14,645 bases of DNA from CAZCBJ01 sp964496705 (GCA_964496705.1 CAZCBJ010000089.1:1-14645); one strand, 5' to 3'. Shown: positions 1 to 6,653, counted from the stretch's first letter. Program-made: numbers and translations. Notes: generated by a model not told the origin, from the sequence alone.

Positions 1-16
1 GCGTCAATCACGGATG

Positions 17-45
17 TTGCTTATTCCACTCTTCACTGTTATAAT
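17..45 (+). promoter_or_regulatory. Sigma70-type promoter of the tRNA-Pro gene
   Basis: A perfect TATAAT -10 box lies at 40-45, with a TTGCTT -35 element at 17-22 and the optimal 17-nt spacer between them. The predicted transcription start near position 52 lies about 7 nt before the mature tRNA 5' end at 59, a typical tRNA gene layout. The -35 matches consensus in three of six positions. The assignment rests on sequence match and position only. Confidence 0.75.
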
Positions 46-58
46 ACCAATCACCCTT

Positions 59-133
59 CGGGGCGTGGCGCAGTCCGGCTAGCGCGCTTGCATGGGGTGC
101 AAGAGGTCCAGGGTTCAACTCCCTGCGCCCCGA
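59..133 (+). tRNA. tRNA-Pro (anticodon GGG)
   Basis: The full cloverleaf can be drawn by hand. The acceptor stem pairs 59-65 with 126-132 (CGGGGCG/CGCCCCG, 7 bp) and the discriminator is A133. The D stem GCGC/GCGC is 68-71 with 82-85. The anticodon stem CTTGC/GCAAG is 87-91 with 99-103, with a 7-nt loop at 92-98 whose central triplet at 94-96 is GGG. The T stem CAGGG/CCCTG is 109-113 with 121-125 around loop TTCAACT. A GGG anticodon reads CCC and CCU proline codons. CCA is not encoded, so it must be added after transcription. The gene has its own promoter and terminator and so is a single-gene transcription unit. Confidence 0.96.
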
Positions 134-140
134 CTCGGAT

Positions 141-175
141 GCCATCGGTTGATAACCGGTGGCTTCTCCTTTTTT
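141..175 (+). terminator. Rho-independent terminator after tRNA-Pro
   Basis: A 10-bp stem, 141-150 pairing with 154-163 (GCCATCGGTT/AACCGGTGGC, one U-G wobble), closes a 3-nt GAT loop. It is followed by a T-rich tail from 164 to 175 that includes six or more consecutive T. It lies 8 nt after the tRNA 3' end and fits termination of the tRNA transcript. It also means lspA and its leader need a separate promoter or read-through. Confidence 0.88.
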
Positions 176-187
176 AAGGTTTAAGGG

Positions 188-430
188 ATGGAACAGGCTG
201 GCTCGCTTATATCTTTACGCCGTCAATGGTGAAGATGGTTGATAGCTCTAGTTCTCATCTGGATAAGATTAATTGGCTTTTTCGGTCAACCTTTGCAAAT
301 TGCGCTGCTGATTGGTAATTCTTTCCGGTTGGCCTTTATGCTTTTGATGATACCAATGGGCATCATCTTAAGTAATATTGGAACAGACGGTATTCGCTGG
401 GCAATATTCATATATGGATTGGTCAGATGA
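188..430 (+). pseudogene. Small two-helix membrane protein-like ORF split by an in-frame TGA (possible pseudogene or leader ORF)
   Basis: An ATG at 188, with AAGG at 176-179 in good Shine-Dalgarno position, opens a frame encoding 14 residues (MEQAGSLISLRRQW) before TGA at 230-232. The same frame then continues without a break to TGA at 428-430. The downstream part is strongly hydrophobic (about 65 residues, two likely membrane helices). The junction reads R-R-Q-W-stop-R-W-L, a typical basic/aromatic membrane-flanking pattern, so a TGG-to-TGA change or a sequencing error would explain it. Other genes here (lspA, thrB, S1 and more) end in TGA, so TGA is a real stop in this genome. Alternatives are a short leader peptide followed by non-coding RNA, or a 63-residue protein starting at TTG 239 without a good ribosome site. 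I recognise no family. Confidence 0.35.
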
Positions 431-457
431 CATAAGACCTTGAAAAGCCAACCGGAA
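273..457 (+). repeat. Overlapping inverted repeats in the lspA leader
   Basis: Positions 323-333 (TTCCGGTTGGC) and 447-457 (GCCAACCGGAA) are perfect 11-bp reverse complements. Pairing resumes for 3 bp after one mismatch (335-337 with 443-445). Positions 273-281 are the exact 9-bp complement of 443-451, so they compete for the same 3' arm. Positions 284-291 can pair with 327-334 (8 bp, one G-U), which competes for the 5' arm. The long stem has no U tract after it, so it is not an intrinsic terminator as it stands. The pairings are seen in the sequence; a regulatory role is inference. Confidence 0.4.
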
Positions 458-500
458 TGCCAGCGGAAAAATAAGGTAGAATCAGACGATTACCAACTTC

Positions 501-506
501 GGAGGA
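501..506 (+). promoter_or_regulatory. Strong Shine-Dalgarno that fixes the lspA TTG start
   Basis: GGAGGA lies 4 nt before the TTG at 511. It is what decides for a TTG start codon. From 431 to 500 I see no convincing promoter: TAGAAT at 477-482 resembles a -10 box but has no -35 partner at a suitable distance. Confidence 0.8.
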
Positions 507-510
507 GATT

Positions 511-1044
511 TTGAAGCGATACTTTTGGGATTACCTGTTCTTAATAGGGGTTTCAGGGTTAATCATCACTGCGGACCAAATTACCAAACACCTGGTGCGC
601 TCGAACATACCGTTTCAGGGCAGTTGGTCTCCCTGGGATTGGCTACCTTATGTGCGCATCGTTAACTGGAATAACACCGGCGTTGCCTTTGGATTGTTCC
701 AGGGCAATAACGATTTCTTCAAGGTTGTCTCGATTATTGTCTGCCTGATCATCATCTTCTACTTTCCGCGGATTTCTGTCCAAGCTTGGACAATCCGCCT
801 CGCGCTTATGATGCAATTGGGAGGCGCCGTTGGGAATCTCATCGACCGTTTCCAATTCGGACATGTCGTCGATTTTATTTCAATCGGCAGCTTTCCGGTG
901 TTCAACATTGCCGATAGCTGCATCTCTATTGGCGTTGGCATTCTCCTGCTTGGCATTGTATTGGACGATCTGAAAAAGAATCGAGAGCAAAGGCTAAAAC
1001 TGACTTCATCATCATTAAGTGAAGCAGAAGATATCGAAAACTGA
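511..1044 (+). CDS. lspA: Lipoprotein signal peptidase (signal peptidase II)
   Basis: This membrane aspartyl protease cuts the signal peptide of diacylglyceryl-modified prolipoproteins just before the lipid-bearing Cys, the step after Lgt. At 177 residues it has the normal family length. Family blocks are visible: ADQITK near residue 21, NNTGVAFG near 54, GGAVGNLIDR near 104-113, VVDF with catalytic Asp121, and FNIADS with catalytic Asp135. Four membrane helices are apparent (about 8-21, 70-86, 92-110 and 136-151), and the tail from 155 is charged and cytoplasmic. The start is TTG, chosen from the strong GGAGGA at 501-506. The RluD gene follows 16 nt later from its ATG, a pairing known from Firmicutes. 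lgt, its pathway partner, lies at 13149. Confidence 0.95.
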   Translation: MKRYFWDYLFLIGVSGLIITADQITKHLVRSNIPFQGSWSPWDWLPYVRIVNWNNTGVAFGLFQGNNDFFKVVSIIVCLIIIFYFPRISVQAWTIRLALMMQLGGAVGNLIDRFQFGHVVDFISIGSFPVFNIADSCISIGVGILLLGIVLDDLKKNREQRLKLTSSSLSEAEDIEN

Positions 1045-1060
1045 CCATACGGTGTCGAAA

Positions 1061-1988
1061 ATGAACCAGGTGATCTCAATCACATTTGCGGAGACCAATT
1101 CGATGCGGTTGGATAGTTTTCTGGCTTCCAGTATGCCTGACCACTCCCGCACCCGTATTCAAGGTCTAATCCAAGATGGGTTCGTGTCGGTCAACAATCG
1201 GCTCGTCATCAAGCCCAGCTCGGCATTACAGTCTGGTGATCACATACAGGTATCCATTCCCCCTGCTCAACCTTCAACGCTTCTCCCCGAAGAAATACCT
1301 TTGGACATCCTTTTTGAGAACAACGACCTGCTGGTGATTAATAAACCAGCGGGATTAGTGGTTCATCCTTCAGCCGGGCACGATACGGGCACTCTGGTCA
1401 ACGCGGTGCTCTCTCACGCTCCTCATATCGAAGGGATTGGGGGCGAAATACGCCCCGGCGTTGTACACAGATTAGATAAAGAAACCTCAGGAATTATCCT
1501 GCTGGCAAAAAATGATCAAGCCCATCGTTGGCTGCAGGACCAATTCCGCTTACGAAAAGTAAAAAAAGTGTACATAACCCTGGTGGACGGCCGCCCCCCA
1601 ACTTCCGCCGGACGGGTGGAAGCACCCATAGGCAGGGATCCAGTGCAGCGAAAAAAAATGGCGGTTCTACCTTTGGGCAGAGGGCGCGAAGCGGTCACGG
1701 AATATCACGTCATTCATCAATTTACACTCCATACGCTTATTGAAGCTCATCCAATAACAGGGCGGACGCATCAAATCCGCTTGCACNNNNNNNNNNNNNN
1801 NNNNNNNNNNNNNNNNNNNTTATGGCCATAAAAAAAACTCGCTGCAAATCTCCCGCCACTTTCTGCATGCAACTCGTCTGGAGATTTGCCTGCCGGGAGA
1901 AAATAAACCGCGCTTATTCGAGGCAACATTGCCCGAAGATTTACAATCAATTGTTAATCAATTGATGAAATCCCATTTTGAGAGATGA
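1061..1988 (+). CDS. rluD: RluD-family 23S rRNA pseudouridine synthase, interrupted by an assembly gap
   Basis: The protein isomerises uridines in large-subunit rRNA. An N-terminal S4 RNA-binding domain (about residues 10-65, MRLDSFL...RTRIQGLI) is followed by the RluA/RluD catalytic domain. Its HRLDKETSG motif carries the catalytic Asp139, numbered from ATG 1061, and GRTHQIRLH lies just before the gap. After the N run, YGHKKNSLQ...FLHA and the remaining C-terminal strand continue in another frame to TGA at 1986-1988. The stop near 1830 in the first frame is therefore an artefact. An in-frame GTG at 1019 would overlap lspA; I prefer ATG 1061 because MNQVISITF leads directly into the S4 domain. 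The stop overlaps the aldolase start (ATGA). The exact uridine target cannot be told, and RluA-like paralogues cannot be excluded. Confidence 0.88.
1787..1819. other. Assembly gap (33 N) inside the pseudouridine synthase gene
   Basis: The unread bases fall between the HQIRLH block and the downstream YG motif. The upstream frame is position 2 modulo 3 and the downstream frame is position 0, so 33 unknown bases cannot be the true length if the gene is intact. RluD family members usually have 13 residues between these two blocks, which predicts 38 missing bases. The apparent frameshift is therefore best read as a gap-size error. Confidence 0.95.
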
Positions 1989-3043
1989 AATTCATGATAG
2001 AAAATTCGGTTGTTGACTTACGTTCTGATACGGTTACCCATCCCACTCCAATCATGCGTGAAGCGATGGCTCATGCAGCTGTCGGAGATGATGTTTTTGG
2101 TGATGACCCAACCGTGAATCGCCTTGAAAGCCTTGCCGCCAGCAAAATGGGCAAAGAAGCTGCAGTTTTCGTCCCATCCGGAACGATGGGAAATTTAGCC
2201 GCTGTTTTCGCCCATTGCGGACGGGGAGACGAAGTCATCACGGGCAATCTGGGGCATACTTTTTTGTTCGAAGCTGGAGGTATCGCCGCACTTGGCGGAG
2301 TTCACCCGCATACCATTCCTAATCAGAAAGACGGAACACTGAGATTGGAGGATATTGCCCATGCGATTCGTCCAGATGACGAACATTTCCCAATCACGCG
2401 CCTGATTATCCTGGAAAACACTCACAATCGCTGCGGAGGTGTGGTTTTATCTCCAGAATACATGCGGCAAGTCGGACAACTTGCCCATGAACAAGGGCTG
2501 TTCCTGCATTTGGATGGAGCGCGAATCTTCAATGCGGCCGTTGCCTTGGGCATTCCGGCAGCCGAGTTGGCCGCTCCGGTTGACTCCGTTACATTTTGTC
2601 TGAGCAAAGGCTTATGCGCTCCCGTCGGATCTGTCCTGTGCGGTTCGAAAGATTTTATTCGCCGCGCACGCCGCATGCGGAAACAATTGGGCGGGAGCTT
2701 GCGCCAGTCTGGTATACTGGCAGCCGCGGGCATCATCGCGCTTGAACAGATGGTTGACAGACTGGCTGAGGATCATCGCAGAGCAAAAATGCTCGCAATT
2801 GGTCTTAGCACCATCCCTGGTTGTGTTGTTGACACGATCGATCCTGCAACCAATATGGTTTTCATGAACCTTGACAATTGGGTGGAGAAAAATGCTGCGG
2901 AGATAGCACGCCTCTTGCAAGACTACAATGTGAAAGTCATGGACAGCGGACCCCGCCGTTTCCGTTTGGTGACACATTATTGGATTGATGACCAGGACGT
3001 TGAACAGACGGTCAATGCCTTTCGCCAGGTTCTGAGAGGATAA
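1985..3043 (+). CDS. ltaE: Low-specificity threonine aldolase (PLP-dependent)
   Basis: This fold-type I PLP enzyme cleaves threonine or allo-threonine to glycine and acetaldehyde in the cytoplasm. At 352 residues it is near the family length of 330-360. It begins with the family opening VDLRSDTVTHPT, followed by GDDVFGDDPTVN and EAAVFVPSGTMGNLAA (cofactor phosphate region). HLDGARIFNAAVALG holds the PLP-ring Asp and substrate Arg. The Schiff-base Lys208 sits in VTFCLSKGLCAPVGS. ATG 1985 overlaps the stop of the pseudouridine synthase gene by 4 nt (ATGA); an in-frame ATG at 1994 is also possible. thrC follows 7 nt later, so the enzyme is made together with threonine-forming enzymes. L- versus allo-threonine preference cannot be read from sequence. 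Confidence 0.93.
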   Translation: MKFMIENSVVDLRSDTVTHPTPIMREAMAHAAVGDDVFGDDPTVNRLESLAASKMGKEAAVFVPSGTMGNLAAVFAHCGRGDEVITGNLGHTFLFEAGGIAALGGVHPHTIPNQKDGTLRLEDIAHAIRPDDEHFPITRLIILENTHNRCGGVVLSPEYMRQVGQLAHEQGLFLHLDGARIFNAAVALGIPAAELAAPVDSVTFCLSKGLCAPVGSVLCGSKDFIRRARRMRKQLGGSLRQSGILAAAGIIALEQMVDRLAEDHRRAKMLAIGLSTIPGCVVDTIDPATNMVFMNLDNWVEKNAAEIARLLQDYNVKVMDSGPRRFRLVTHYWIDDQDVEQTVNAFRQVLRG

Positions 3044-3050
3044 TAGAGAC

Positions 3051-4109
3051 ATGCCAAAGTATGATGGCATTCTCACCCGGTATCAGCATTGGCTTCAAAT
3101 TCCACCTCACACTCGCCGGGTGAGTCTGCTCGAGGGCAATACTCCCTTGATCCCGCTCCCTCGCCTGGCTGTAGAATTGGGGATTACTTCCGATTTGTGG
3201 GTAAAATTTGAGGGGCTTAACCCAACCGGTTCGTTCAAAGACCGCGGCATGACCATCGCCATCGGCGAAGCGGCAGGTAGGGGTGTGAAAACGGTTATCT
3301 GTGCATCGACCGGCAATACGGCTGCCTCTGCAGCAGCCTATGCCGCTCATGCTGGCATGCAGTGTATTGTCCTCATACCAGAAGGAAAAGTTGCTGCCGG
3401 AAAGCTGGCCGGTGCAATTGCGCACGGTGCCAGAGTGATCCAGATTCAAGGCTCTTTTGATGAAGCATTATCTATGGTTATCGAAATCAGCCAATCTTCT
3501 GATATTGCCTTGGTGAACTCGCTCAATCCATTTCGATTGGAAGGTCAAAAAACCGCCGCTTTTGAGATCTGTGAGACCTTACAAAAAGCACCTGATTGGC
3601 TTTGCCTGCCGGTGGGAAACGCGGGAAATATTACTTCGTATTGGATGGGCTTCACCCAAAGCCATAATCTGAACCGCACAGGCTGCCCCCGTATTCTGGG
3701 TGTCCAGGCTCTTGGTGCCGCTCCGCTCGTTCTGGGTCATCCTGTGGAATATCCCGAGACAATTGCCACTGCCATCCGCATCGGTAAACCCGCGCGTGGC
3801 GAACAAGCGTTGCAAGCCATTGAGGAATCGCAAGGCCGCATGATCGCGGTCACTGATGAACAAATACTGGATTCGCAAAGAAGACTTGCCGCTCATGGCG
3901 TTTGGGTTGAGCCTGCCTCAGCAGCGGGTCTGGCAGGCCTCATACAAGAGATCAGGTCGGGCACCCTTCAGTATAACAACCAACAAGTGGTAATTATTTG
4001 CACCGGTCATGGCATGAAAGATCCGGATGTCATTACACGCACCATGACATCGCCGCCCTCAATCGCTGCTGACAAAGCAAGCTTGAAACAAGTTTTATTC
4101 GATAGTTGA
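3051..4109 (+). CDS. thrC: Threonine synthase
   Basis: This enzyme converts O-phospho-L-homoserine to L-threonine and phosphate with PLP, the last step of threonine synthesis. Its 352 residues match the short class found in Bacillus rather than the longer E. coli type. Lys63 in NPTGSFKDRGM is the PLP Schiff-base residue. CASTGNTAASAAAYAA is the substrate and cofactor-binding loop, and LPVGNAGNITSYW is the Gly-rich PLP phosphate loop. SAAGLAGL and CTGHGMKDPD complete the family pattern. The start lies 7 nt after the aldolase stop, with a purine-rich GAGAGGA ahead of it. The TGA stop shares a base with the thrB ATG. The short fold-type II enzymes resemble threonine dehydratase, but the NPTGSFKDRGM and CTGHGxKDP patterns and the thrB neighbour decide for threonine synthase. 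Confidence 0.95.
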   Translation: MPKYDGILTRYQHWLQIPPHTRRVSLLEGNTPLIPLPRLAVELGITSDLWVKFEGLNPTGSFKDRGMTIAIGEAAGRGVKTVICASTGNTAASAAAYAAHAGMQCIVLIPEGKVAAGKLAGAIAHGARVIQIQGSFDEALSMVIEISQSSDIALVNSLNPFRLEGQKTAAFEICETLQKAPDWLCLPVGNAGNITSYWMGFTQSHNLNRTGCPRILGVQALGAAPLVLGHPVEYPETIATAIRIGKPARGEQALQAIEESQGRMIAVTDEQILDSQRRLAAHGVWVEPASAAGLAGLIQEIRSGTLQYNNQQVVIICTGHGMKDPDVITRTMTSPPSIAADKASLKQVLFDS

Positions 4110-5011
4110 TGGCACGACAAAGTCTAACTATTCAGGTACCTGCCACCTCTGCCAATCTCGGACCCGGATTCGATTGCCTGGCCCTTGCATTAGGTCTATA
4201 TAATCAGGTTACCTTCGAAGTCAGTGGTCAGCCTCAGGTTTGTATTCACGGTGAAGGTCGGGATTTTCTACCCAAAGACCATCATAATTTGATCATCAAA
4301 GCGATGAATTATTTCACCGAAAGATTGGGGTTGCCGTCATTTTCGGGAATAAGCATACAAGCTTTTAATCAAATACCTACCGGATCAGGATTGGGCTCCA
4401 GCGCGTCTGCGGTGTTAGCCGGGCTGCTTGCCGCCAACCAGCTTAGTGGCAGGTCAATACCGGATAGAGATATATTACTCATGGCAACCGAACTGGAGGG
4501 GCACCCGGATAACGCTGCGGCAGCTCTTTGGGGTGGGTTAGTCATCGTCGTTCAAGGAGAGAAGGCTCCGATTGTCAAACGGTTTGACTTACACGTCCCG
4601 GATTTGGTGGTTGTGGTTCCCGATATCCATTTTCCAACCATCAAAGCCCGAAAAGCTTTACCGACATCGATCTCGATCCAGGATGCCGTCTTTAACATTG
4701 GGCGGGCAGTTTTAACGGTCGAGGCCTTGCGTCAAAATGATCAAAATTTGCTTAGCCGGGTCATGGAGGATCGTATTCACCAACCCTACCGGTTAAAACT
4801 CCTCCCTGGAGCTGAAAAAGCGATCCGGAATGCGCTGGATGCCGGCGCCAGCGCCTGTGTTCTTTCGGGCGCAGGTCCAGGCCTGATCGCATTTACCGCA
4901 GCCAATCATCATCAGGTGAGTGATGCCATGCGGTCGGCTTTTGCGGAGTTGGGTATCCCATCCCGATGCTTTGTACTGCCGGTAACCAATCAGGGCGCAA
5001 GGGTTATCTGA
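4109..5011 (+). CDS. thrB: Homoserine kinase
   Basis: This GHMP-family kinase phosphorylates L-homoserine with ATP, supplying the substrate of the threonine synthase encoded just upstream. From ATG 4109 it has 300 residues, the normal size. Motif 1 is the N-terminal VPATSANLGPGFD (residues 11-22). The GHMP phosphate-binding loop PTGSGLGSSAS is at 90-100, GHPDNAAAALWGG is at about 130-142, and the C-terminal SGAGPGLIA is GHMP motif 3. The start ATG overlaps the thrC stop by one base (TGATG). A TTG one codon earlier is possible but less likely. No homoserine dehydrogenase or aspartokinase gene lies in the window, so homoserine must be made by enzymes encoded elsewhere. Confidence 0.95.
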   Translation: MARQSLTIQVPATSANLGPGFDCLALALGLYNQVTFEVSGQPQVCIHGEGRDFLPKDHHNLIIKAMNYFTERLGLPSFSGISIQAFNQIPTGSGLGSSASAVLAGLLAANQLSGRSIPDRDILLMATELEGHPDNAAAALWGGLVIVVQGEKAPIVKRFDLHVPDLVVVVPDIHFPTIKARKALPTSISIQDAVFNIGRAVLTVEALRQNDQNLLSRVMEDRIHQPYRLKLLPGAEKAIRNALDAGASACVLSGAGPGLIAFTAANHHQVSDAMRSAFAELGIPSRCFVLPVTNQGARVI

Positions 5012-5017
5012 TATAAT
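5009..5017 (+). promoter_or_regulatory. Extended -10 promoter for the purine nucleoside phosphorylase gene
   Basis: TGATATAAT matches the extended -10 consensus TGnTATAAT exactly. Its TGA is the stop codon of thrB. There is no good -35 at 17 nt, which extended -10 promoters do not need. A start near 5024 would give an approximately 57-nt leader to the ATG at 5081. The leader contains a small perfect inverted repeat (CCAATC 5043-5048, GATTGG 5053-5058). Confidence 0.55.
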
Positions 5018-5080
5018 TTAAGCGGGGCACAGAAACAACCTTCCAATCACCCGATTGGCCAACCAATGTAAGGAGTTACA

Positions 5081-5917
5081 ATGGGTGAATTAATTTCCCT
5101 TGCACAAATAGATCAAGTCGCCGACCAGATCAAACAAAAGATATCCATCCAGCCTAAAATTGGGATCATTCTGGGCACCGGCCTGGGTGGTCTGGCCGAT
5201 CTGGTTCAAGAACCGGTGTATATCGAATACAACGAAATACAAGGCTGGCCGCTGTCAACAGTTCTGGGACATCAAGGTCGTTTAGTCACCGGTATGCTTC
5301 AGCACCAACCCGTGATGATTATGCAAGGGCGCGTTCATTTTTATGAAGGATACAGCATGGGACAGGTCACCCTGCCCATCCGGGTCATGCAGCGAATAGG
5401 TATTCAGATCTTAATCGTCACCAATGCCGCCGGAGCAATTAATCCTGACTACGAACCAGGTGATGTCATGTTAATCGTGGATCACCTCGGTCTGGCAAGT
5501 ATGGCTGGTGCGAATCCATTAATCGGACCTAATCTGGATGAATTTGGCGACCGGTTCCCGGACATGAGTCAGGCGTATGATCGCGAATTAAACAACATCG
5601 CCCGAAAAGTTGCCAGTCAGAACCAGATTCATCTGTATGAAGGTGTTTATATCGGTCTCTCCGGACCTTCATTTGAAACTCCTGCTGACTTAAGATTTCT
5701 ACGAGCTATTGGTGCGGATGCGGTGGGGATGTCAACCGTTCCCGAAGTAATTGTCGCCCGGCATGGAAGAACCCGTGTGTTGGGTTTCTCTGGGATTAGC
5801 AACAAAGCCAATCTGGACGGCAATACAGTTACCACACACGAAGAAGTGTTGGAAGCTGGCAAAGTGCTGGTTCCTAAGCTTAGCAAAATTATTCTGGGCG
5901 TTTTAGCCCAAATTTGA
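5081..5917 (+). CDS. punA: Purine nucleoside phosphorylase, trimeric 6-oxopurine type
   Basis: The enzyme splits inosine, guanosine and their deoxy forms with phosphate to free base and (deoxy)ribose-1-phosphate, feeding purine salvage. At 278 residues it matches the trimeric PNP class. Visible motifs are GIILGTGLGGLAD (phosphate loop, residues 28-40), GRVHFYEGY with His86, and VTNAAGAINPDYEPGD at 113-128. SGPSFETPAD has the base-binding Glu199, and MSTVPEVIVARH is also present. Asn241 in GISNKA corresponds to the human Asn that selects 6-oxopurines, which argues for hypoxanthine and guanine rather than adenine. An MTA phosphorylase is less likely for that reason. The start is ATG with AGGAG at 5071-5075. 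A TGGGC/GCCCA hairpin at its 3' end lacks a U tract. Confidence 0.93.
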   Translation: MGELISLAQIDQVADQIKQKISIQPKIGIILGTGLGGLADLVQEPVYIEYNEIQGWPLSTVLGHQGRLVTGMLQHQPVMIMQGRVHFYEGYSMGQVTLPIRVMQRIGIQILIVTNAAGAINPDYEPGDVMLIVDHLGLASMAGANPLIGPNLDEFGDRFPDMSQAYDRELNNIARKVASQNQIHLYEGVYIGLSGPSFETPADLRFLRAIGADAVGMSTVPEVIVARHGRTRVLGFSGISNKANLDGNTVTTHEEVLEAGKVLVPKLSKIILGVLAQI

Positions 5918-5933
5918 GCTAACAATAGACGAT

Positions 5934-5964
5934 ATTACGGAATTTTATTGAGTTACCCCGTAAT
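5934..5964 (+). repeat. Inverted repeat before the unknown membrane protein gene
   Basis: ATTACGG at 5934-5940 and CCGTAAT at 5958-5964 are perfect 7-bp reverse complements 17 nt apart. The second arm ends 2 nt before the ATG at 5967. No Shine-Dalgarno or clear promoter is visible in the 49-nt gap after the PNP gene. The repeat could be an operator or a weak hairpin near the start; chance occurrence of 7 bp is not excluded. Confidence 0.3.
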
Positions 5965-5966
5965 TT

Positions 5967-6653
5967 ATGGATGAATTGCTGAATTTTTTACAGAAATATG
6001 AAATCTGGATTTATGTATTGATCAGCGCGGTTAGCTTCTTGTACATTCGCAGAATGATCCAGTCTGCGATCGAATGGCGACGCGCTATCTTTGGTCTGGA
6101 AAGAGAGATTGCGCGGAGGAAATTCTTGTCTGCGCTGAGTATTTTTCTCTTACTAAGCTTATTGGGCATCATCGAATTCTCTTTGGTCACATTTGTCGTT
6201 CCCGTTTATCCGCAGCTGATTGCCAGAATTACCACTCCTACGCTTAATCCCGCCGCAACCCCAACCAACACAGTCGTCGTAAGCGAGGCGTCAAGCCGTG
6301 AAAGCCAACCCACCCCGACATCTGTAGCACTGATCGCTGAAGGATGCGTTCCCAACCAGATTGAATGGACCAATCCGAAAAATAATAGTGAGCTGCGCGG
6401 TAAGATAGAGCTGAGTGGGAGCATCAATGTAACCAACCTCGGCTTTTATAAATACGAATACGCTGCAGTCGGCAACGAGAATTGGATCACCATTGCCGCA
6501 GATAATGCCAATAACCGTGTTGACGCGGTACTCGGTGTATGGGATACCAGCCAATTAATCCCTGGGGATTATCGGCTTCGATTGGTGGTGGCAGATAATC
6601 AAAACCAATTCTTACCTGCCTGTGTCATCAATATTAGGATTACCGCGCCATAA
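5967..6653 (+). CDS. Unknown two-helix membrane protein with an outer Ig-like domain
   Basis: I do not recognise a named family. The 228 residues comprise an N-terminal helix (about 12-28), a basic cytoplasmic loop (29-52, rich in Arg), a second helix (54-80) and a Pro/Thr-rich linker (88-120, with repeated TPT-like steps). A compact beta-rich domain follows (125-228), containing FYKYEYA, VLGVWDTS and PGDYRLRLVV. Two cysteines, 127 and 219, bracket that domain and could form a disulfide outside the cell. The pattern resembles Ig-like modules seen at the ends of Chloroflexi envelope proteins; this is inference. No catalytic motif is seen. There is no clear ribosome site before ATG 5967. The GNAT gene follows after 21 nt and is probably co-translated. 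Confidence 0.75.
   Translation: MDELLNFLQKYEIWIYVLISAVSFLYIRRMIQSAIEWRRAIFGLEREIARRKFLSALSIFLLLSLLGIIEFSLVTFVVPVYPQLIARITTPTLNPAATPTNTVVVSEASSRESQPTPTSVALIAEGCVPNQIEWTNPKNNSELRGKIELSGSINVTNLGFYKYEYAAVGNENWITIAADNANNRVDAVLGVWDTSQLIPGDYRLRLVVADNQNQFLPACVINIRITAP

Noticed and set aside
230..232. In-frame TGA read as selenocysteine or as tryptophan by a changed code
   Set aside because: Several unmistakable genes here end in TGA (lspA, thrB, S1), so TGA is a stop. No SECIS-like hairpin directly after the codon was evident and no selenoprotein family matches.
440..482. lspA promoter from TTGAAA (440-445) and TAGAAT (477-482)
   Set aside because: The spacer would be 31 nt, far from the 16-18 nt needed, and no other -35 fits the TAGAAT box.
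1819..1831. True truncation of the pseudouridine synthase at the stop near 1830
   Set aside because: The C-terminal part of the family continues in another frame right after the N run, so the stop comes from the wrong gap length.
2422..3449. Antisense open frames over the aldolase and threonine synthase genes
   Set aside because: They lie opposite well-supported genes, have no recognisable domains and show low-complexity composition typical of shadows.
5895..5910. Rho-independent terminator at the end of the nucleoside phosphorylase gene
   Set aside because: TGGGC/GCCCA is only 5 bp, lies inside the coding sequence and is followed by AATTTG rather than a T run.
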